Of a stretch of 64,000 nt of DNA, positions 59,086 to 64,000 are shown piece by piece. Source of the stretch: Amphiduros pacificus (lineage: Eukaryota > Annelida > Polychaeta > Phyllodocida > Hesionidae); the NCBI GenBank assembly GCA_949316495.1, contig OX439003.1, positions 46,325,725 to 46,389,724 on the forward strand. Direction: 5' to 3'. The position numbers and the translations under genes were made by a program. Below the pieces are notes generated by a model. That model was not told the origin of the DNA and made no database searches. It saw nothing but the letters and a program-made list of their open reading frames with translations. Every line of letters starts with the position of its first letter. The stretch's first letter is position 1.

Positions 59086-60236
59086 CACATGTATACAATC
59101 ATGTGACCTCTATTGTGGTTTGTCAGGGTGTTAGGTCTGTACCATTGTACAAACATTAATGGGCAAACAGGGCTCTGTAAGCTAAATCACTCCATTGTCC
59201 CAATATAAAGGTACCCCACTGTTAGCAGGACTTTACTAAGCAGGTGTTTGCACAAGATCACTGGTCAGCTAAACAAAATTTGTTGATAAAGTGTCCAATG
59301 GATGATTTGGAATTTAGCAGAAGACTCGTCCACTTTCAAATGGCACAGAAATTTATGTAGGGGAAATATGATGGGTAATGACTTTTGATTGCAAAGTATG
59401 GGGTGTGAACATTTATATTATGCAAGGAAAAAGTGCTTGAAAACTTAATTTCATGAATGCTTTAAGTGAAGTACATGTCATGGACTGCAGAGGTAGTAAT
59501 TGAATACTACCTGTGTAATGCAGAGTACTAACTGCTATAAACCTACAAAATAATTGAATGATTTCTTTATTGAAAAATGACAAAAGAAGATGAGAAATAG
59601 AAATGAATGCTACCGTAACAAAAGATGAAAATGGTAATTAGTGGGTCTTATCATTCTTAACTTATAATTTATATGGCTGTATGAATGAATGAATGAATAG
59701 TTGCTTAGAGGCACATCAACCACTAAGGTTATTCAGTGGCTAAAAATGGCAAAAACATATACATTTATAAAATCAATATGAAATGTAGATAATCTTACCA
59801 ACACAAAATATCAACAATCTTTTCAAGATATCAGTTGTAGAGATAATAAATTTGTATAAATAAATTCAATTTAAAAGACTTTAAATACCATTTGATGTTT
59901 CGTGGTTCTTGATAAATAGGTCAAGGACCTAAGTAAACAAAAGCTCCACTCTTAAAATTGGCTATAAAGCCCTATTTGGTTTTAAAACGATACTATCATA
60001 GAAGTATCTACAGTATCAAATAACAAATGTAAATCTTGAACATTAAAATACTGATTCCTAATAATATAAAAATCGATACAATCAGTTAAAACATGTTTGA
60101 TAGTCAAAGCCCTTTGACATCCAATACACTGACGCCTTTAAGAAGATAGCAGTGAGTCAAATGACTATGTCCAATTCTTATACGTGTTAAAACAGACTCT
60201 TCTCTTCGGTTAATTTACAAGCACCTTTGGTTTTAC

Positions 60237-61553
60237 CTAAAACAGGCTTAATTTCGTAGAGTTTATTAAAAATAGCTTCGTTCCAGTGCAATTGCCATTT
60301 AGAATGTAAAAAACAGTAATATATTTCTTAAACTCTGTATAAGGTATAAGCATATTTATTGGGCGCTTATCCAATGCTGCTTTGGCAGCTTGGTCAGCAG
60401 CCTCATTTCCAAGGATTCCAATATGACTGGGAATCCAATAAAAACGAATCTCTTTATTTTCCTCAGTACAGAGTCTATGATGGCGCTCAAGGATTTTGTA
60501 AATAAAAGGATTTTTCCAATCCTTTCCTTTCAATGCTTGTAAACAAGACAAAGAATCAGAAAAAAATAAAAATGTTCGATGTGGAGAAGTCTCCACATGA
60601 TCTAAAGCTAAGTACAAAGCATGAAGTTCTGCAGAATAAATAGACAATTTATTTGGCAGACGTTCTGAATAAATATGATTGCCCTTAACAGTAGCTGCAG
60701 CAGCCTTGTCATCATCAATACACTGATATCCAGTGAAAACAGATTTAATTTCTTTATATCTATTTATATAAAGGGATGGATCGGTTGAGTATTTCTGTGT
60801 TTCTGGATATTGAAATTTGGCTATTTGATTTGGATTTATATTTAAGGATTGTAAAGATTCTTTAATGCGAATGCCAAAAGCTGGTATTGTATTAGGTTTA
60901 TTCTCAAAAAGGTCAACATAATTTGGATTAAATATAGTATTATGAGCAGGATTGTCTGGACAAGCTGCAATTTTTGCAGCATACTGAAGGGCAAGCTTAT
61001 CTCTTCTTAAATCAAGAGGCAGTTCATCTGCCTCAACTGCCAAGCTATCTGCAGGTGATGTACGAAAAACACCAAGGCATAATCTTAGACCTTGATTTTG
61101 TACACGATCAAGCATTTTAATATAAGATGGACGTGCTGATCCATATAACATACACCCATAATCAAGCTTGGAACATACCAATGCTCTGTACAATTGCAAT
61201 AAAACATTACGATCCCCTCCCAAATCGGTATGAGCAAGAACCCGTAATAAATCTAATGCCTTCCGGCATTTCTTTTTTACATATTTAATATGAGGGATAA
61301 AAGATAGTTTTCTATCAAATATAAGTCCGAGAAACTTGGTTTCTTCGACAACAGGGATTCGAGTTTGGCCAAGGTGTAGATCAGGATCTGGGTGAACCTT
61401 CCACTTTGACCAAAAGTGCATACATACAGTCTTTTTCAAAGAAAACTTAAATCCATTGTTATCCGCCCATTCTTGTAATCTATTTAAGTGTTGTTGGAGC
61501 TGTCGTTCTATTGTATGCATGCTTGTGGAAGCTGAAGTTGAAATCATCAACAA
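60237..61553 (-). pseudogene. LINE RT C-terminal region and RNase H
   Basis: The longest open piece (438 codons). It begins in the RT thumb (HTIERQLQQHLNRLQEWADN, GFKFSLKKTVCMHF), continues through ETKFLGLIFDRKLSFIPHIK and LDYGCMLYGSARPSY, then carries an RNase H domain: IYSAELHALYLAL, FSDSLSCLQALKG and WIPSHIGILGNEAADQAAK, with the acidic and His positions kept. Confidence 0.88.
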
Positions 61554-62258
61554 AAAGTGAGCAATCTGCTCCAGGCCTCATACAATCAAAAATGCTGTTA
61601 ATTTTAATAATAAAAAGGGTGACTGATAATATAATTCCCTGTGGAACACCCATTTCCTGATCAAAAGCATCAGAAAATGATGCACCCACTCGAACTTTGA
61701 AATGTCTGTTTGATGGAAAATTTTGAATAAAAAGGGGTCAACGACCCCTTAATCCCATATCATATAAATCACTCATTATTCCATATTTCCATGTGGTGTC
61801 GTGCGCTTTCTCTAAATAAAAAAATATACTAACCACATGTTCGCCTTTTATAAAACTCTCTCGTAGAAATGATTCTAAATGTACCAGATGGTCAATGGTA
61901 CTTTGAGTTTTTCTAAAGCCACTGAAATATAAGACGCAGTTTCTAAAAACCAAACTAAACCCTCGTTAATCATTCTTTCCATTGTTTTACAAATACAACT
62001 TGTTAAAGCAATGGGACCATAATCATTAGATTCTGATGAGTCTTTGCCAGGTTTAGGAATAGGAATGATAGTGGCTTCACTCCATGAAGGAGGAAAATTA
62101 CCACTTTCCCAAATATTATTAAAAATATCTAAAAGATGCCCAAGTCTTTGATCAGGGAGGTGTTTGAGGATTTGATAGTGTATATGATCAGGTCCAGGAG
62201 ATTTATCTAAAGCAAGTTTTAAATCATCTATTGTAAATGATTTATTATATTTTTCCAA
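61480..62258 (-). pseudogene. LINE reverse transcriptase core in several frames
   Basis: Pieces on the minus strand: SPGPDHIHYQILKHLP to WSEATIIPIPKPGKD (62258-61875), FRKTQSTIDHLVHLESFL with a palm segment (61953-61738), and MGVPQGIILSVTLFIIKINS with the catalytic F-V-D-D (61689-61480). The pieces overlap in different frames, so the RT is broken by frameshifts. Confidence 0.85.
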
Positions 62259-62579
62259 ATTATGGGATATAAAATTTAGTTGGTTTCTTTCTTTTCTATT
62301 TTATATTTGTTGAAATTTGGCAGAATAATTATTGGATGAGGAATTCTTGGAAATTATTTGACCTATTGTGTTACCTATTTCAGTGGGATTTGTAATTAAT
62401 TGGCCATTGTAATTTAGATGTTTGATCCTTGCTCCACCTCCCTTCCCACTAATTTTACGCCCAATATACCAGCATTTTTTAATTGGTGTACATGTATTTA
62501 ATTTGGAAACATAATCCTTCCAACTTTTTCTTTTGCTTATTCTAATAATATAGCGGGCTTAAGCTCTTTTTACTCAAAA

Positions 62580-62996
62580 CTAGGTCAAATTATATTGAGT
62601 CGGCTGTCGATTTAATTTTTTCAGAGCTTTTTTACACTCCTTGACAGCTTTTTTGCACTCATCATTAAACCAGGGTTTTTCTTTAATTTTAGAATTTGGC
62701 TTTGATTTAGGAATACACCCTTCTGCAATATCATACAGTGTGTCTGTAAAAACTTGAAGAGGATCATCTACATTCAATTTGTTAAAAATCTCTGGAGTTC
62801 TTTTATCAAAACAGGACGTTTGAAATTTTGCCCAATCGGCTTTATGAAATTTCCACTTGGGGATTTGTTCGTCTGTTGGAGGAAAATGGTTATTTAAAAT
62901 AATGGGATAATGATCACTACCCCATTGATCTTCCTCTACTTCCCATGAATAGTCTAAAAATAAATTAAAACTGGAACTGTGGCCAACATTCGGCAT
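62580..62996 (-). pseudogene. LINE AP-endonuclease C-terminal end
   Basis: 138 codons including DQWGSDHYPIILNNH (the SDH active-site motif) followed by the linker KPWFNDECKKAVKECKKALK. The N-terminal two-thirds of the endonuclease is missing. Between 62258 and 62580 the linker continues in other frames (RKISGKGGGARIKH-like reading). Confidence 0.8.
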
Positions 62997-63058
62997 CTTA
63001 AGAGATTGTCCGCATGGCTTTTCCGCTCAACTTCAATTAATAAACGAGTTCCCATTTT

Positions 63059-63247
63059 TTAAACTGTTTTTGGCACTCCGGCAATGTCTTGAATCTCCTT
63101 TGCTATTGCAAAGGGGGACATTTTTGCCAGGGTATGTTCAGCATCAGAACTTTCCGCAATTAAAAATCTAGGCCATTTTTCAATTTTATTTGAATCGTCA
63201 TCACTGTCTATGTCATTCCTAGGTCGTTTTTGTTTGTTTTGCGCCAT
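63059..63247 (-). pseudogene. LINE ORF1 N-terminal fragment
   Basis: 62 codons from ATG 63247: an acidic/basic start, then KWPRFLIAESSDAEHTLAKM and SPFAIAKEIQDIAG, a pattern I associate with ORF1 of Nimb-type LINEs of molluscs. The rest of ORF1 (RNA-binding zinc knuckles) is lost in the internal deletion. Confidence 0.65.
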
Positions 63248-63619
63248 ATGTGTTTTATTTATATTTCATCAGCTAGGTCCCCTACCCACTATGGAGCCCA
63301 AGAAGGGGAAGCCCTGACACCATGAGGATACCCAACATGACATACTCCACCCTTTCGGATCTTATTTTTATCCCTCGATTGACCCAATCAGCAGTAATCT
63401 CCTTTCAGCAATTATTTAGCAAAAAAATTACAATTATTCCTAAACTTAAAACATTGAAATTGTCATTAATAAAAATAAAACAGCCAGAATATATTAAAGG
63501 AAATATACCACAAGCCGGTTAAATCAGACCCAGGCCAAATCTGAACTGCCAGTCTGGTGAACATCAAGACAGGCGTTTTGCAACTGGACCGGTATTACTG
63601 CCAAACCAGCCCAGTGCTC

Positions 63620-63848
63620 AGCCAGATTGAACCCATTATACAATTTCACATGTGAGCTGAGGCCCGTGCCTAAAGGGTTTACCTGTTGTCCTTGTAAATC
63701 TAGATCTTTGACCGGGTGGGTTGTCATGTCTAGGACCTGCGACATGACAATTCAGTGAGGCGACACTATATCTGCTAAAAGTAGGTCTCATCACGTAATG
63801 ACTGAAATAATGTTTAAAGTGATGTAAACCCCTCCCCCCAAAAAATAT
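63620..63848 (+). mobile_element. SINE family A, body and tail
   Basis: Plus-strand copy with ATACAATTTCACATGTGAGC, GGGTTTACCTGTTGTCCTTG, the conserved AGTAGGTCTCATCACGTAAT block and GTGATGTAAACC, ending in a mutated tail. The tRNA head is replaced or strongly decayed. The remaining bases to 64000 are AT-rich without features. Confidence 0.85.
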
Positions 63849-64000
63849 TTATATTTCTTCATTGAAATTGTGGTTTTATTTGACAATTAAAATAATGATT
63901 GCAATATTTGATTTTTTTTTTAAATATAGAGATTCTAATTCTATATTGTTAATAGAACTATTTTGGAGGCATTGACACCATTTCCAAGAGGTGATTTTTG

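Larger units (their letters stand above)
59690..63300 (-). mobile_element. I/Nimb-type LINE, internally deleted and decayed
   Basis: A minus-strand LINE remnant. From 5' to 3': 5' UTR about 63300-63248, an ORF1 start, the end of an AP-endonuclease, a reverse transcriptase in several frames, an RNase H domain, a Cys/His tail (HVLTDC segment near 60090) and a 3' UTR ending in (ATGA)n at 59682-59697. Frame changes occur at about five places, and most of ORF1 plus the front of the endonuclease has been lost between 63059 and 62996. The RNase H domain puts it in the I superclade. Confidence 0.88.

Overview
This is animal nuclear DNA: AT-rich, with spliced genes, tRNA-derived SINEs, LINEs, a Penelope-like element and many minisatellites. 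The repeat mix and intergenic style suggest a marine invertebrate, perhaps a lophotrochozoan such as a mollusc; that placement is inference. No bacterial operon, CRISPR array, LTR element, capsid or envelope gene was seen.

Host genes. (1) A ten-exon S28 serine carboxypeptidase (PRSS16 / K12H4.7 type, 496 aa) runs from 14051 to 35426 on +. Exon 1 is separated from the other nine by a 17.4-kb intron that opens with GC rather than GT. (2) Two single-exon class A GPCRs that are clearly related to each other lie tail to tail: 37870-38901 (+) and 43111-44124 (-). All three genes have a tandem repeat at or within about 10 bp of the stop codon.

Mobile DNA. The giant intron is a stack of insertions: a foldback MITE (14.3-14.7 kb), a block of shared 200-bp repeats (14.8-17.7 kb), a 5.4-kb terminal-inverted-repeat (TIR) element (17821-23208), a composite palindromic MITE (23362-25183), a 5'-truncated Penelope-like element with a hammerhead-like motif (25217-26459), and a LINE with one unbroken 1140-aa ORF (27205-30627) whose 3' UTR holds a nested SINE. 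Elsewhere there are a Harbinger-like MITE with a neighbouring empty site (36948-37346), L2-like LINE fragments at 8.4-9.2 and 45 kb, a decayed RNase H-bearing I/Nimb-type LINE (59.7-63.3 kb), and seven whole or partial copies of one tRNA-SINE family.

Most unusual observation. Two elements, 17821-23208 (+) and 50059-52174 (gene on -), share CACTCT-type TIRs, CA dinucleotides on both flanks, TGTG-rich subterminal repeats and a promoter-like block with identical 19-bp spacing. Neither shows a transposase. Each carries an intron-containing gene resembling one part of the same SAMD3-like uncharacterised protein family: the 50-kb element has the N-terminal part, the 18-23-kb element the C-terminal part, and the division falls near an exon boundary. 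They look like two derivatives of a CACTA-like DNA transposon family that carries a SAMD3-like gene as cargo or as its own second gene.

Much of the rest is satellite or gene-free. Main arrays: 29-bp (0.25-0.55 kb), 47-bp (3.06-7.02 kb), (ATT)n (8.7-9.7 kb), 189-bp (19.9-20.6 kb), 41-bp (46.4-48.2 kb) and several (TA)n tracts. Exon joins were made by eye from splice signals, phase and family motifs; no alignment or database search was run.
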